The notes: generated from the letters alone by a model not told the origin. Shown: positions 23,441 to 33,424, counted from the first letter of the stretch. The stretch is 64,000 nucleotides of DNA from Paguma larvata (GCA_030068075.1 CM057828.1:109908699-109972698); one strand, 5' to 3'. Translations and numbers: made by a program.

Positions 23441-23766
23441 CTATACAAGGGACTGGTAATTGTCAGAGGTTAGAGGTCAGAGGTGAAGCTTTGGCGGCCA
23501 AGCTCGTATTGTCATGGGAGAGCTAGGAATGCCCCCAGGTCTCTGTCAGCCACTCCTCCTCCCACGAGGTTGGTGTGTAATGACACACAAGGGGCAAGTG
23601 TGTAATAGCTCACAAGGAATAATGGCATGGTGGCATCAAAATAACACTTTATTGTTATCTCCCAATTGCCCCCAGTAGAGTGCTCGCCGGTGAAGCTGGA
23701 TCTGTGGTTTAGACGTCAGGCCGAACAGACCTCTTAACTGCCCCAAACCCCACCCAAAAAAATTAA

Positions 23767-24027
23767 TCACAGGTCCAGCAAGTTAAGGATGTCTGTAGAG
23801 CACACCCCGACCTACCTGATGAAGCCAGCAGCGTCCTGGACGAGGTCAGGCAGAAGAGAGACGGCCTGAGGACACGTCTTCAGATGATGGCGACTGGAGT
23901 CTGGCCATCTCTCAGCAGCTCTTCTGACGATGAGAACGATGTCTCTCGAGGAAGGCGCGAGGCCAGGATTCAGGTAGACAGAGAGAGCATGAAGGCACGG
24001 AGCGAAAGCATCCCTCCCCCGGAGTAG
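23767..24027 (+). CDS. Unrecognised 86-codon open frame, possible terminal exon or pseudogene piece
   Basis: Open from just after an in-frame TAA (23764-23766) to TAG (24025-24027), with 86 sense codons. The product is hydrophilic. It starts with a helix-like part (…VKDVCRAHPDLPDEASSVLD), continues with Arg/Lys-rich residues to LQMMATGVWP, then has an acidic Ser-rich patch (SSSSDDEND) and a charged tail ending SIPPPE. The codons look gene-like (many GAC, GTC, CAG, GAG, AGC) and no repeat is recognised. The first in-frame ATGs are at 23884 and 23887. A possible splice acceptor, 'ttaatcacag', ends at 23772 but has a poor pyrimidine tract. Not matched to any family I know; an 86-codon frame by chance is quite possible. 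Confidence 0.25.
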   Translation, partial: SQVQQVKDVCRAHPDLPDEASSVLDEVRQKRDGLRTRLQMMATGVWPSLSSSSDDENDVSRGRREARIQVDRESMKARSESIPPPE

Positions 24028-24075
24028 TAGTAGTAGTAATAATAATAATCATAATAATGGTAATAATGGTAATAA
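24025..24075. repeat. (TAG/TAA)n trinucleotide tract
   Basis: Four to five TAG units followed by TAA/TAATGG units. Directly abuts the MIR fragment on its right. Confidence 0.85.
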
Positions 24076-24260
24076 ATACTTAGATGTTATCACGTCTCCG
24101 GTGCATTTAAGTGTACTGCTCAATCTGTATACCCATCATGTTAGGTAGCTAGGATTAGCCTTGGAATAAATAAACTGTTTAAGGCATTTCTCTAAGACCA
24201 CAGACCTAGGAAGGGGCAGAGACAGGACTCAATATCAAGAGGGCAGAGCCCACCAGCTTT
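24076..24260 (-). repeat. MIR, antisense, decayed
   Basis: 'acccatcatgttaggtagct' (24131), 'aagaccacagacctaggaag' (24195) and 'gggcagagacaggactcaat' follow the reverse complement of MIR. Confidence 0.6.
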
Positions 24261-24599
24261 CTGTGTGCCACATGGGTGATTAACTTAATCTAGCTGGAGA
24301 ACATGAGTGTAAGGCAGACCTGACTCTGTGCCAAGCATCCCAGCCAAGCCTTCTCCTTCCTATCCTGGGTTCTTCTGAGTGTCTACTGGCAGCACTCTCT
24401 CTTCCTCGCCGACTCCCGGCAGAGGAAATTCTCTGTCAGACTCTACCTTTCCAGTTCATAATTATACATAATTTAAAATTTTTCCAGTAATGGATTAATT
24501 CCCAAACATAGAGGTTAGTCAATAATCTAGGATTTAGGGCAATGGGTACCGTCTAAATATACTGGTAACTTACTGTAAAAAAAAGCGCATGGTCTAAGT

Positions 24600-25152
24600 G
24601 CTGGAATAGGGCAGTGGAACAGACCTAAGAATACGGTTGTTTGTTACGACAGGAAAGAAGTCATTTGAACTTATTGAGAGAAAATGGATTATGTAATCAA
24701 TGATGATAAAATAACTGATGAGTTAAAAAACAATTCCACCCTTTATCTTACCTCTTACCATCAACATACAGATGCAGCAAATATTTAAGTATAAACAACA
24801 AAGCCACGAATGTATGGCCTAAAAACACTGGTGAATCTTTTTGTAATCTTGGACTGGTGAAGGGTTTTTTCACCCCAAGATGATATCGAGTCAGCATATA
24901 GTTTTAAATTTCATGTACCAAAAATTCACAAATAACATCTACAGAGAACTGGGAAAAACTAATCGCAAGCTGTACAGCAGACTTAGAGTTATTATCTTTA
25001 CGATACAGGAACTCCTATAAATCAAAGGAAACAGCCCAGTAAAAATGGAGAAGGATATATATAGGCTTTTCACAAAAGAAGAAATACGAAATGTATGAAA
25101 ATATACCGAATCCTTAATAATAAGTATGGTTACACAAATAAAACAGTAATTA

Positions 25153-25197
<45 letters not shown>

Positions 25198-25331
25198 TTT
25201 ATTCATCAAATACAAAAACAGAAAACAACATTGGTCATGTGCTGAGAAATGACTATCCTTAAGCACTGGTAGTTGGAATGGAAATTGCCATAACTTCTGG
25301 AGAGAACTTTAGTAATATATACCCCCGTTTA
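24600..25331 (+). repeat. Old L1 ORF2 3' segment
   Basis: 'agggcagtggaacagaccta' (24609), 'aggaactcctataaatcaaa' (25006) and 'ggcttttcacaaaagaagaa' (25064) match the 3' part of L1 ORF2 in a diverged copy. It hosts the TG repeat at 25154-25197 and is followed by the younger L1 and SINE insertions. Confidence 0.75.
25154..25197. repeat. (TG)n(CG)n microsatellite
   Basis: Uninterrupted GT units (about 16) ending in GCGCGCGC. Another Z-DNA-prone run. Confidence 0.95.
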
Positions 25332-25345
25332 AAATATATACACTA

Positions 25346-26082
25346 GGCTAAAATGAACAAATCAGGAAACTATAGATGCTGGTGAGGATGTGGAGAAACA
25401 GGTACCCTCTTGCATTATTGGTGGGAATGAAAACTGGTGCAGCCGCTCTGGAGAACTGTGTGGAAGTTCATCAAAAAGATGAAAATAGAACTACCCTATG
25501 ACCCAGAAATAGCACTGCTAGGAATCTACCCAAGAGACACAGGAGTGCTGATGCATAGAGGCACATGTACTCCGATGTTCATAGCAGCACTTTCAACAAT
25601 AGCCAAATCATGGAAAGAGACTAAGTGTCCATAAACTGATGATTGGATAAAGAAGATATGGTGTGTGTATATATGTATATACATATATACACACACAATG
25701 GAATACTATGCAGCAATGAGAAAGAATGAAATCTGGCCATGTGTGGCAACATGGATGGAACTGGAGGGTATTATGCTGAGTGAAATAAGTCAGGCAGAGA
25801 AAGACAGACACCATATGTTTCCATGCATAGCTGGGCTTTGCAAGACTTAACAGAAAACTAGGGGAGAGGGGAAGAGGGGAAAGAAAAAAGGCACAGAGAG
25901 GGAGGGAGACAAAACATAAGAGACTCTTAAATACTAAGAACAAACCGAGGGTTGAGGAGGGTGTGGGAGGGAGAGAGTGGGTGACGGGCACTGAGCAGGG
26001 CACAGGTTGGGATGAGCCCTGGGTTTTGTACTGAAACCAATTTGACAATAAAAAGTTAAAAAAAATAAAAATAAATAAAATC
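25346..26082 (+). mobile_element. 5'-truncated younger L1 with target duplication
   Basis: Begins 'ggctaaaatgaacaaatcag' and covers the ORF2 C-terminus ('ctctggagaactgtgtggaa', 25446; 'caatggaatactatgcagca', 25697). A purine-rich 3' UTR and AATAAA-containing A-tail follow. A 14-base perfect duplication, aaatatatacacta, flanks it at 25332-25345 and 26083-26096. The reading frame still spans part of ORF2 (25437-25634). 5'-truncated and not mobile. Confidence 0.93.
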
Positions 26083-26099
26083 AAATATATACACTAATG

Positions 26100-26325
26100 A
26101 GGTGCCTGGGTGGCTCAGTTGGTTAAGCATTGACTTCAGCTCAGGTCATGATCTCACAGTTCATGGGTTCAAGCCTGGTGTCATACTCTATACTGACAGC
26201 TCGGAGCCTGAAGCCTGCTTCTGATTCTGTGTCTCCCTCTCCCTCCGCCCCTCCCTTACCGGTGCTCTGTCTCTCTCTCTCTCTCAAAAATAAATAAACA
26301 TTTAAAAAATATAAAACATATATAC
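26100..26325 (+). mobile_element. Carnivore SINE just downstream of the L1
   Basis: 'ggtgcctgggtggctcagtt' (26101) through the CT-rich part to 'aaaaataaataaacatttaa'. Starts three bases after the L1 target duplication. Its own duplication is imperfect. Confidence 0.95.
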
Positions 26326-26339
26326 TCCCTCTTAGCCCA

Positions 26340-26565
26340 AGATTTTCAATTCAAAGAATTCATATTTATTGTGTTAAAAGATATGCATTCTAAGTGTTCA
26401 GTTCAGTGGCATTAAGTACATTCACATTGTTGTACATCCATCTGCATTTTTTTTAATCTTCTCCAATTGGAACTCTGTACCCATTAAACACTAACCCCCC
26501 ATTCCCCCGGCCCCTGCCCTTGGCAACTATGTTCTACTTTCTGTCTGTAGGAAAGAATTATATAA
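26340..26565 (-). repeat. L1 3' UTR fragment, antisense
   Basis: 'gttcagttcagtggcattaa' (26397), 'acattcacattgttgtacat' and 'ccccggcccctgcccttggc' (26505) match the same L1 3' region as 7055-7680. Confidence 0.8.
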
Positions 26566-26570
26566 GAACT

Positions 26571-26610
26571 ACACACACACACAGACACACACACAGACAC
26601 ACACATACAT
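26571..26610. repeat. (CA)n microsatellite
   Basis: ACAC/ACAG/ACAT units, imperfect, abutting the target site of the next SINE. Confidence 0.93.
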
Positions 26611-26619
26611 GATGTATTT

Positions 26620-26838
26620 TTTTTTAAGTTTTTAGTGTTTATTTATTTTTGAGAGAGAGAGAGACAGACCACGAGTGGGGGAGGGGTAGAGAGAGAGAGA
26701 AACGCAGAATCTGAAGCAGGCTCCAGACTCCTTGCTGTCAGCACAGATCCGATGCGAGGCTCGAACTCACCAATGGCGAGATCATGACCTGAGCCCAAGT
26801 CGGACCCTTAACCGACTGAGCCACCCGGGCACCCCAAA
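26620..26838 (-). mobile_element. Carnivore SINE
   Basis: Minus-strand copy with T-rich tail at 26620-26645 and head ending 'gagccacccgggcaccccaa'. A 9-base duplication, gatgtattt, at 26611-26619 and 26839-26847. Forms an inverted pair with the SINE at 26100-26325. Confidence 0.95.
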
Positions 26839-26844
26839 GATGTA

Positions 26845-27065
26845 TTTATTCAAAAAATATTTGAGGACCTACTGTATAGGCTGGGTAACAAACAAGACAG
26901 ACAAAGTTACTTGTCTTACGCCCAAGTTGTGATCTAGAGAAGTAAGGTAGAACAGTAACAAACATGTAAGCGATAACAGCATTAGGTGGCCGTAAGTACT
27001 ATGAAGGAAAGAGATTAACATGACAGCGATTGTGGAGGGTCCTTCAGGTGGGGCAGTAAGGAAAA
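26845..27065 (-). repeat. L2 LINE 3' end, antisense
   Basis: 'aaaatatttgaggacctact' (26854) then 'ggccgtaagtactatgaagg' (26989) and a region corresponding to the GTGATAAGTGC block. Decayed. Confidence 0.65.
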
Positions 27066-27929
27066 GGAGTCTCAAGCACTATTCATAATCAAAAACAAAT
27101 TAGAAAAATCTAAACAGCTAGGCATCATTTCTGCTAAGGCTCAGAGTCCTCCTGGCCGGATGTCAGCACACGACAGTTCACTGTAGACTGTAAGAGCCTT
27201 CCTTAGAACTAACTCTGTTAATTCAGCGTGCCTTTTGTAGAGTATTTTCCTGGAGAGAAAGAGTTTCCAAACTTGGGGGGTAGAAAATAATTCAGCAGGG
27301 TACAGGTCCATGCTGCTTTCTTCTGAGAAGGAATGTGTAGATGACAGTTTCAAGTGTTTGATGTTCAACCCCTCCTAAAACTGTAATATAGCAGCAGGGC
27401 GACCAAGAGGCTGATCTAAATCTTCTCTCTGCGGTTTTACTTTTGTTCTGGCGGCTGAGCACTGGAAAAAAAATTACAGTGTGTGCACGGGAAACATAGT
27501 CTTCCCTCTTTCTTGACCAACTGACATACTGGAGAGCAGGCATGAGGAAGGGGCAACGGCGTTGGCTGTGCTGTAGTCCAAAGACAGGGAACAATTTAGC
27601 ATCAAGGGCCTGGCCTGCTCTTCGCCTAAGGCAGGAAATTCACGGGTAATAGAACACTTTGCTGTTAAGCAATACCATTGGAAGAAAAGCATGTTTGGGA
27701 TGACTTTTGGCTTTACCTTGGAATTTCTGTTTCATTTGCTTCCAGAGAGAATGCTTTTTTCCCGCCTAAAGTTCCTGTATTTCAGAAGTTGTTGTAGCTG
27801 TATAAATATGATGTATGCAAAAGAGCCTTGAATGAAAGCTGTATGTCATAAGCACACGCCAAAGAACGCACTCAGGGTCTCGGTTTTAACTACGAGACTA
27901 GCTAGAGCAGCGGCTTTGTCTACCAGTCA
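27066..27929. other. Unassigned sequence
   Basis: Three short overlapping minus frames (27141-27692) without recognised domains; no repeat seen. Confidence 0.4.
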
Positions 27930-28095
27930 CAGGTTAGAGACCTCAGTCTCCTATTTATTAGCTGCGTGATCCTGGGCGGATCGTTTGACCCCCGATTCTG
28001 TAAGAGAGGAGTAACAGCAGTACCTACTGGGAGGGTTTTTGTGAGGATAAGACGCAAGAACGTGAAAGGCACAGTGCTAGCACGCAATCCGGCTT
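27930..28095 (+). repeat. MIR SINE
   Basis: 'ttattagctgcgtgatcctg' (27954), 'gggagggtttttgtgaggat' (28029) and 'aaaggcacagtgctagcacg' follow the MIR consensus in sense. Confidence 0.8.
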
Positions 28096-28329
28096 TCTCC
28101 TTCTTTCCTGGGCTTCATAACTGGGTCTGGCATTACTGACAGAGGGTAGAAAAAGACTCACATGGAAAACCAAACTTTATTTTTGTTGGAATAACTCGGA
28201 CATGGTCCGACCGATTCCCCCTGTTGGTTTTAAGCCACACTCCTCCCAGGCTGCCTCCTAAGCTGAATTGCAGCAGAAGTGAAGCACTATCTTCAGCTTC
28301 AAAGGGACTTGGATTAACCAGAACAACCA

Positions 28330-28740
28330 GCTCTAGATAACTTGCGACAGTGCAGGAGACGCAGATCCACAGGGAAGACTACTAAAGGATGTGGAGATGT
28401 TTTTGCTGGGAGAAGACTGAGGAGATGTGAGCGTCGCCTCCAAATATTTGAAGGGTAATATCATGTGGAAGAGAGATTAGATTTATTCTGCATGGCTCTG
28501 TTAGCAGAGACAGACTCCGGTTTTATATATAGGAAAAGTTTATTTTACAAAAAAGATTGTCAAGGAAAGATGCTATCTTCTGAGGAAGGGAGTTCTAGAG
28601 AGATTCTATCACAGAATAGCTCATCACTCCCTGGGAATCGTGTGCGGAATTCTGGATCACGCAAGGGGGGTGAGGTGCCCTCTAGGGTTCTTTCCCAGGT
28701 CAGGGAGGCTGTAATTCAAATAGCTACCTAAGCGCAGCAT
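28330..28740 (+). repeat. L3/CR1 LINE 3' region
   Basis: 'gggagaagactgaggagatg' (28408), 'aaatatttgaagggtaatat' (28442) and 'ggaagagagattagatttat' (28466) match the CR1/L3 text near the ORF2 end. The 88-codon frame at 28465-28731 is a relic of it. It lies about 0.85 kb upstream of the CpG island. Confidence 0.75.
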
Positions 28741-29575
28741 TCCGCTGCAGTCTTCCCGCAAGGTCAAGAAGAACAGCCATGGCGAGGTGTAAGGCACATA
28801 CAGGCGCACGCAGATCGTGCCTATGTGTGAACTGTAACCTTCTAAAACAAAACAATGTCATGCCAGGCTTTTAAACGGCTAGAAATGAAAATGTTCTTTC
28901 TTTAGACTAGCGTATCATATTTTATAGGTTCATGCAGACACAGGGGCCAAATGAACTAAGATCGTAGGCATTAAGTTACACTTTAATTTCATCTTTTCCC
29001 CCTGTGATTTTGACACAAGTGATTAAAAATGAACCTGGACCTTTGACCTACACGTTTGGGGTTTCTTCACCCCCCCCATTCACCTGCGAATCTTTGCGGA
29101 TTGTTGCATAGAGCCTTGGTCAACTGCTTTTAACAGCTAAACATTAAAGCCACTGAGAGCATAAACAGGAAGCTGGTGTTTAGGTGGGAGTTCCTAGGAA
29201 TTTTATACTACTGACCACAGAGGCCAAGAGAGAAAGGAAATAGGAAAAACAGTGTAAATACCTGGGTGACTAATGACTTTGCGCAGCTTAGCTGGCTTTT
29301 CTGAACATTTAAGTCTCTTGTAGGGGAAACACCCTGAAAAATTTTCAGGACCCTGCGTGGCATCGAAGGGCCAGATGTAAGGGTGTTTACTGCAGGCGGT
29401 TGGTTTTGTTCACCGACTACCGGGCAGAGAGATTTTCTGCCGATTTCTCCAAGTGATCGACTCCATTTGCATGCGTAGTGCAGACATTTTGCCGAGCACC
29501 GGGGTTCCCAGGCCTCGGATTGTAAAGGATTGTAAGGCCACCCCTTCCCTCGTTCACATGGATAGCGCCTAAGAG
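28741..29575. other. Unassigned sequence upstream of the CpG island
   Basis: No repeat seen; an octamer-like 'atttgcatgcgtag' at about 29464. A 207-codon minus frame (29208-29831) spans into the island and is treated as chance. Confidence 0.4.
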
Positions 29576-29579
29576 GATT

Positions 29580-30380
29580 TAGAATCAAGTGGGCACATTT
29601 GCACGGCCTTGTTCTGAAGAGGCAGCTGGAGCGCGGGCCGACCCGCCTGGCGCAGCCAACCGCGGGTCCCGGGGGACCGCATTGTCCTCCGAGGGGCCGC
29701 CACGGGGGCTCCATTGTGCGCGGAGCAGGCCTTTTTCTCCTGCCCTCTGTCTTCCCCGGGCCTCCGCCGCCGCCCCCCCACGCAGACTTTTCTCTCAAGC
29801 TGCCCGGATCCCCCTGCTGCCGCATTTCCAATGCAGAGGAGCGGGCAGGGCTTCGGGCTGGCCATCTGCACGCGGAGATTGACAGCGGCCCCGGAAGGTC
29901 AGTGCCTCAACGATTTCTGTCTGAACAGCAGGCCACCCAGGCCTCCCGAGCAAAACAGGGACATCTGCTCCCCTTAATTTAGAACACTGGTTCCAATTTC
30001 ACCGGCGCCCCTCGCTTAACGCCTCGCCTCGGCTCCGCTCCGGGGGAGGGGTCGGGGAGGGGCCGAGCAGACGCGCCGCCCGCCCCCAGCTCCCCCCGGC
30101 TCCTGGGCAGAGCAGCTGAGCCGGCGGGGGCGGGGGCGGGGGCGGGGGGCGGTCCCTCACGTGATCCGGGTGACGTCGTGCGGGGGCGGGGGCGGGCCGG
30201 CGGATAGGCGCGCGCTGCTCCCCCGGCGGCCCCGACGCCGGCTCTAGTCCGGGGTCTGCGGAGGCGCGGGCTGCGGGGCGCAGGGAATCGGAGGTGGGGC
30301 GGCCCGGGGGCGGCGATCCAGCTCCTCTCCTCGGGCAGCCGGAGTCTGGGTCGCCTCAGCCTTGCTGGGGAACACGTGAA
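29580..30380. promoter_or_regulatory. CpG island promoter (orphan)
   Basis: GC- and CpG-dense stretch in otherwise CpG-depleted DNA, in two lobes (about 29620-29900 and 30000-30360). The core has a GC-box array (30124-30152), a palindromic E-box TCACGTGA (30157-30164), a CRE-like TGACGTCG (30171-30178), a second GC-box array (30182-30197) and no TATA box. From general knowledge of CpG-island promoters, transcription would start near 30200-30260. Nothing downstream reads as a known protein start, so any first exon is probably untranslated. On the plus strand, possible 5' splice sites are aagg|gtgagt at 31043 and, in the left lobe, aag|gtcagt at 29898. Transcription direction is not determined, and I do not recognise the gene. 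Confidence 0.85.
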
Positions 30381-30574
30381 AGGGCAGGAAAGTTTCCTGC
30401 GACTAGAATGAGGACTCCAGCTCAGCCCCTCCTAAGGCAGGACTTTGGGCTGGCGGCGTTAAAGCCAGCCGTCAGTGGGCAAGGCCCAAATCCTGCGTGG
30501 ACAGCTGACATCGGAACTCATCCTGCCTTCTGTGCTTCCGAGTGGGTGAAAGAATGAAAGCCCTGCCTTTCTGA

Positions 30575-30690
30575 GTTTCCACCACTAAATCATAAGTTCC
30601 CGGAACACCGGGAGTGGATCTTACGCATTATTGTGTCTCCAGGTCCTAACACAAATGTTCGGAGACTGAACGTGTAAGATAGAGGTGGAC
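30575..30690 (+). repeat. L2 LINE 3' terminus
   Basis: 'aatcataagttcccggaaca' (30588), 'tattgtgtctccaggtccta' then 'tgttcggagactgaacgtg' fit the L2 end. It lies directly right of the island, where its lack of TE youth shows a long-stable flank. Confidence 0.6.
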
Positions 30691-31104
30691 CTTGTGAGCA
30701 CGAGTAAAACCGTTTTCCTTTTCATATGACAAAAAACCGAGACGTGGTGGAGAATGAACCTGTGTATACAGCGAGGTTATTAGTGAATTACTTTCCTCCC
30801 TTCTTCCCTTTCCTCCTTTGACCAGCGTGTTATTGCGACTCTGTACGCCGGATAGCAGGCGGTGGGCTGGGGATACGAAGAAACAAGACCCGGCGGTCTC
30901 AGATGCGGCCGCTCTGTGAGGGGCGCAGTGTGCGATGCAAGGAAACAGCTAAGCGGGACTCTGGGCGTTAAGTTCAATAGTTGGGTGCCTCGATCTAGCC
31001 TCCAGAGAGAGAGAGAGAGGGGTCTAAGTTGAGCCTGGAAGGGTGAGTAGAAGCTTCCTAGGAGAAGGGCCCTTTATCCACACAGGTCGCTCTGCATGGA
31101 TTTC
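30691..31104. other. Unassigned sequence with a strong plus-strand splice-donor text
   Basis: No repeat or gene recognised. 'ggaaggGTGAGTagaag' near 31037-31053 is close to a consensus 5' splice site and could end a first exon that starts in the CpG island. Confidence 0.3.
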
Positions 31105-31390
31105 CCTCTAACCCTGTTTACCTCCTGCTCCTTCTTCAGGCCTCAGGTGAAATGTCACTTCCTCGATGCCTGGACAACCAACATAAGGTCGTCCTATTAA
31201 GCGATCCTGTGGCGCCTCGCACTTCTCAAGACATGCACAGCTGGGCAAAGTTTAGCGTCTCTTTTCAGCCGTGAGCTTCTTGAGGCAGAAACTGGCCTTT
31301 CTGTTAATGGGTACGGTCTACACACATACCGGCACAGTGCCTGCCCCCACCACGGTCCCGAAGTATTTGGTGAACCCATGAGTAATAGAA
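31105..31390 (+). repeat. L2 LINE 3' end
   Basis: 'cctcaggtgaaatgtcactt' (31141), 'gccgtgagcttcttgaggca' (31269) and 'cggcacagtgcctgccccca' (31330) match L2 in sense. Confidence 0.8.
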
Positions 31391-31949
31391 CTTCTTCAAG
31401 TTAAGGAGAATGCAGGATGCATTCCAGCATTTTTTGTTCCCTCGGTGAGGCCAAGCTGTGGGCCCCGCACTGTGAGTACCAAGCCGAAACAGAATGACCT
31501 TTTAGAATGTATTATTTTGTGGTATCCCGCAGTGCGATGATTTCAAAACTCTCTTCTACAGCATCGTGTGAGGTTGGTGCTCCCCGAAAAGAGATACCTT
31601 CGTGAAACAAGTCTGGGGAAGACAGGATTGCATAGAGCCTTTAATGAGCTCCTGCACAGTGTCCTAACCCAGACTGCTGGTTCTCAAGGAGCGTCAGGTA
31701 ACATTTTGGGCCGGGGAATGTGGATGAAGCTGAATAGTAACTTTGTTGCACCAATTCCCCCAACTCCTCCTAGGCCCTGGGAGGTAGGAGGAGCTGCCAC
31801 ACGCAGGGAGAGCTGACCAAGATAGATTTGCCAGCATGACGGTTGGCTCCTTCCACCTGGTCTCTTTGTTATAACCTTGGACGCATGTGTTCCTTGCGTT
31901 TTGAAGGTATCGAGAGAACAAGGGCGGAGATAGAGACACATCGGTGGCA
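31391..31949. other. Unassigned sequence
   Basis: No recognised repeat. Contains a plus-strand splice-donor-like cag|gtaaca at 31698; overlapping frames are not recognisable. Confidence 0.35.
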
Positions 31950-32110
31950 CAGGGCTGTCTGAGCTGGAATGCACCTCTACCCCATCTTAGCTGTGTGGTG
32001 TTGAGGCAGTCTCCTGCCTCTCTGTACCTCAGATGCTTCATTCATGAACAAAAATAGCGGTATCTAATTTACCATGTTGTTAAGATTTTAAAAGCTCTCA
32101 TATGCATTTA
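31950..32110 (+). repeat. MIR SINE
   Basis: 'cccatcttagctgtgtggtg' (31981) followed by 'cctctctgtacctcagatgc' fits the MIR core in sense; the 3' part is worn. Confidence 0.75.
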
Positions 32111-32462
32111 GACTTTTCATGATGGATCTAAATTTTTTAACTGCTAATAATTAATAAATTAAAAATTAAATATCCAACTGCTAATAGTTTAATTTAACTA
32201 ATTGAGTCTCCTGTTAGTGGAGCAGGGTCACAGAGAACTATGGCCTAAGGGAGGAATTTTTCTCTGCTTGCTGCCTTCTTAGCTCAAATGGAGCATTCTG
32301 GGTGTTCATCGTTACTTTTCCAGCCGGAAGTAGTGCAATGCTTTAAGAGCATTTGCTGAGCTCTCCCTGTGAGTAAATTTAAGTAGTGGTTTCATTATAT
32401 TTTATTCTCAAACAGAGGAGTAGAGCAGCTGTCCATCAAGATTCAAAAGTTTTGCCTACTAT

Positions 32463-32678
32463 TGGGGCGCCTGGGTGGCTCAGTCGGTTGAGTGGCCGAC
32501 TTCGGCTCAGGTCATGATTTCACAGTCTGAGTTCAAGCCCTGCGTCGGGTTCTGTGCTGACGGCTCAGAGCCTGGAGCCTGCTTCAGATTCTGTGTCTCC
32601 CTCTCTCTCTGCCCTTCCCCTGCTCATACTCTGTCTCTATGTCTCTCAAAAATAAATAAACATTAAAAAAATAAAAAA
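32463..32678 (+). mobile_element. Carnivore SINE, near-consensus, young
   Basis: Starts 'tggggcgcctgggtggctca' and ends with an A-tail. An 18-base perfect duplication, aaaagttttgcctactat, lies at 32445-32462 and 32679-32696. Confidence 0.97.
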
Positions 32679-32696
32679 AAAAGTTTTGCCTACTAT

Positions 32697-33201
32697 CAAT
32701 TTTCCAGGACTGACTTCATAGCCAAGTGTTAAGTTCCTCGACAACAGGATTGTGATCTAGAAGTCCACATTGTTTTAAACAGTAGAAATCTGCTTACGAT
32801 GAAGAAGTGAATGCGATCCTGCCTTGTTTGTTGTAGCTTACTTTGACCATGAAAAAATTGATATTGGAGTCTCAGAGAAGAAAAAAACTTTCAGGGCCTC
32901 TATGTTAGGTCACAGTGTGAAAATTCACATTGTTTTAACATTACACTTAATGTTCGACTTTGCACTTTCCTGCTTTCCCAGCATAGAAGAAAGCTACTTC
33001 TGGAAAGGTACTCTGAAAACGAATGTGCAAATGATTTCTTACCTGTAGGTATAATATCGACAGTTTCACTCCAAGTCTTTATTTTCCCCGTAGAACATTG
33101 ACTTGGGTAGAGTTTGCTAGACTGGATGTTTGGAGTAAATCTATTTTCAGATATAATCTTGATGCATTCATGAAAGCTTTATACTTAGAAGCAGGTAGCA
33201 A
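32697..33201. other. Unassigned sequence
   Basis: A 74-codon plus frame (32824-33048) without recognised features; no repeat text. Confidence 0.4.
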
Positions 33202-33218
33202 AGGACATACTTCTTAAA

Positions 33219-33424
33219 ATGCTTATTTATTTATTTTGAGAGAGAGAGTGTTTGTGAACAGAGAAGGGACAGAGATAGAGGGAGAGAGAGAGAGAATCCC
33301 AAGCTGGCTCCACACTGTCAGTGCAGAGCCTGATTCAGGGCTCGATCTCACGAACCTTAGGATCATGACCTGAGCCAAAAATCAAGAGTCGGCCACTTAA
33401 CCAGTCAAGCCATTCCAGGCATCC
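33219..33424 (-). mobile_element. Carnivore SINE
   Basis: Minus-strand copy with tail side near 33220 and worn head 'gccattccaggcatccc'. Flanked by imperfect duplications of aggacatacttcttaaa (33202-33218 and about 33425-33443). Confidence 0.92.

Noticed and set aside
29208..29831. 207-codon minus frame running out of the CpG island
   Set aside because: GC-rich sequence makes long frames by chance. The composition changes sharply along the frame and no domain or signal is seen.
32463..32540. tRNA-like head sequences in the SINEs as possible tRNA genes
   Set aside because: They are the degenerate tRNA-Lys-derived part of CAN-SINEs, lack a full cloverleaf and occur in many dispersed copies.
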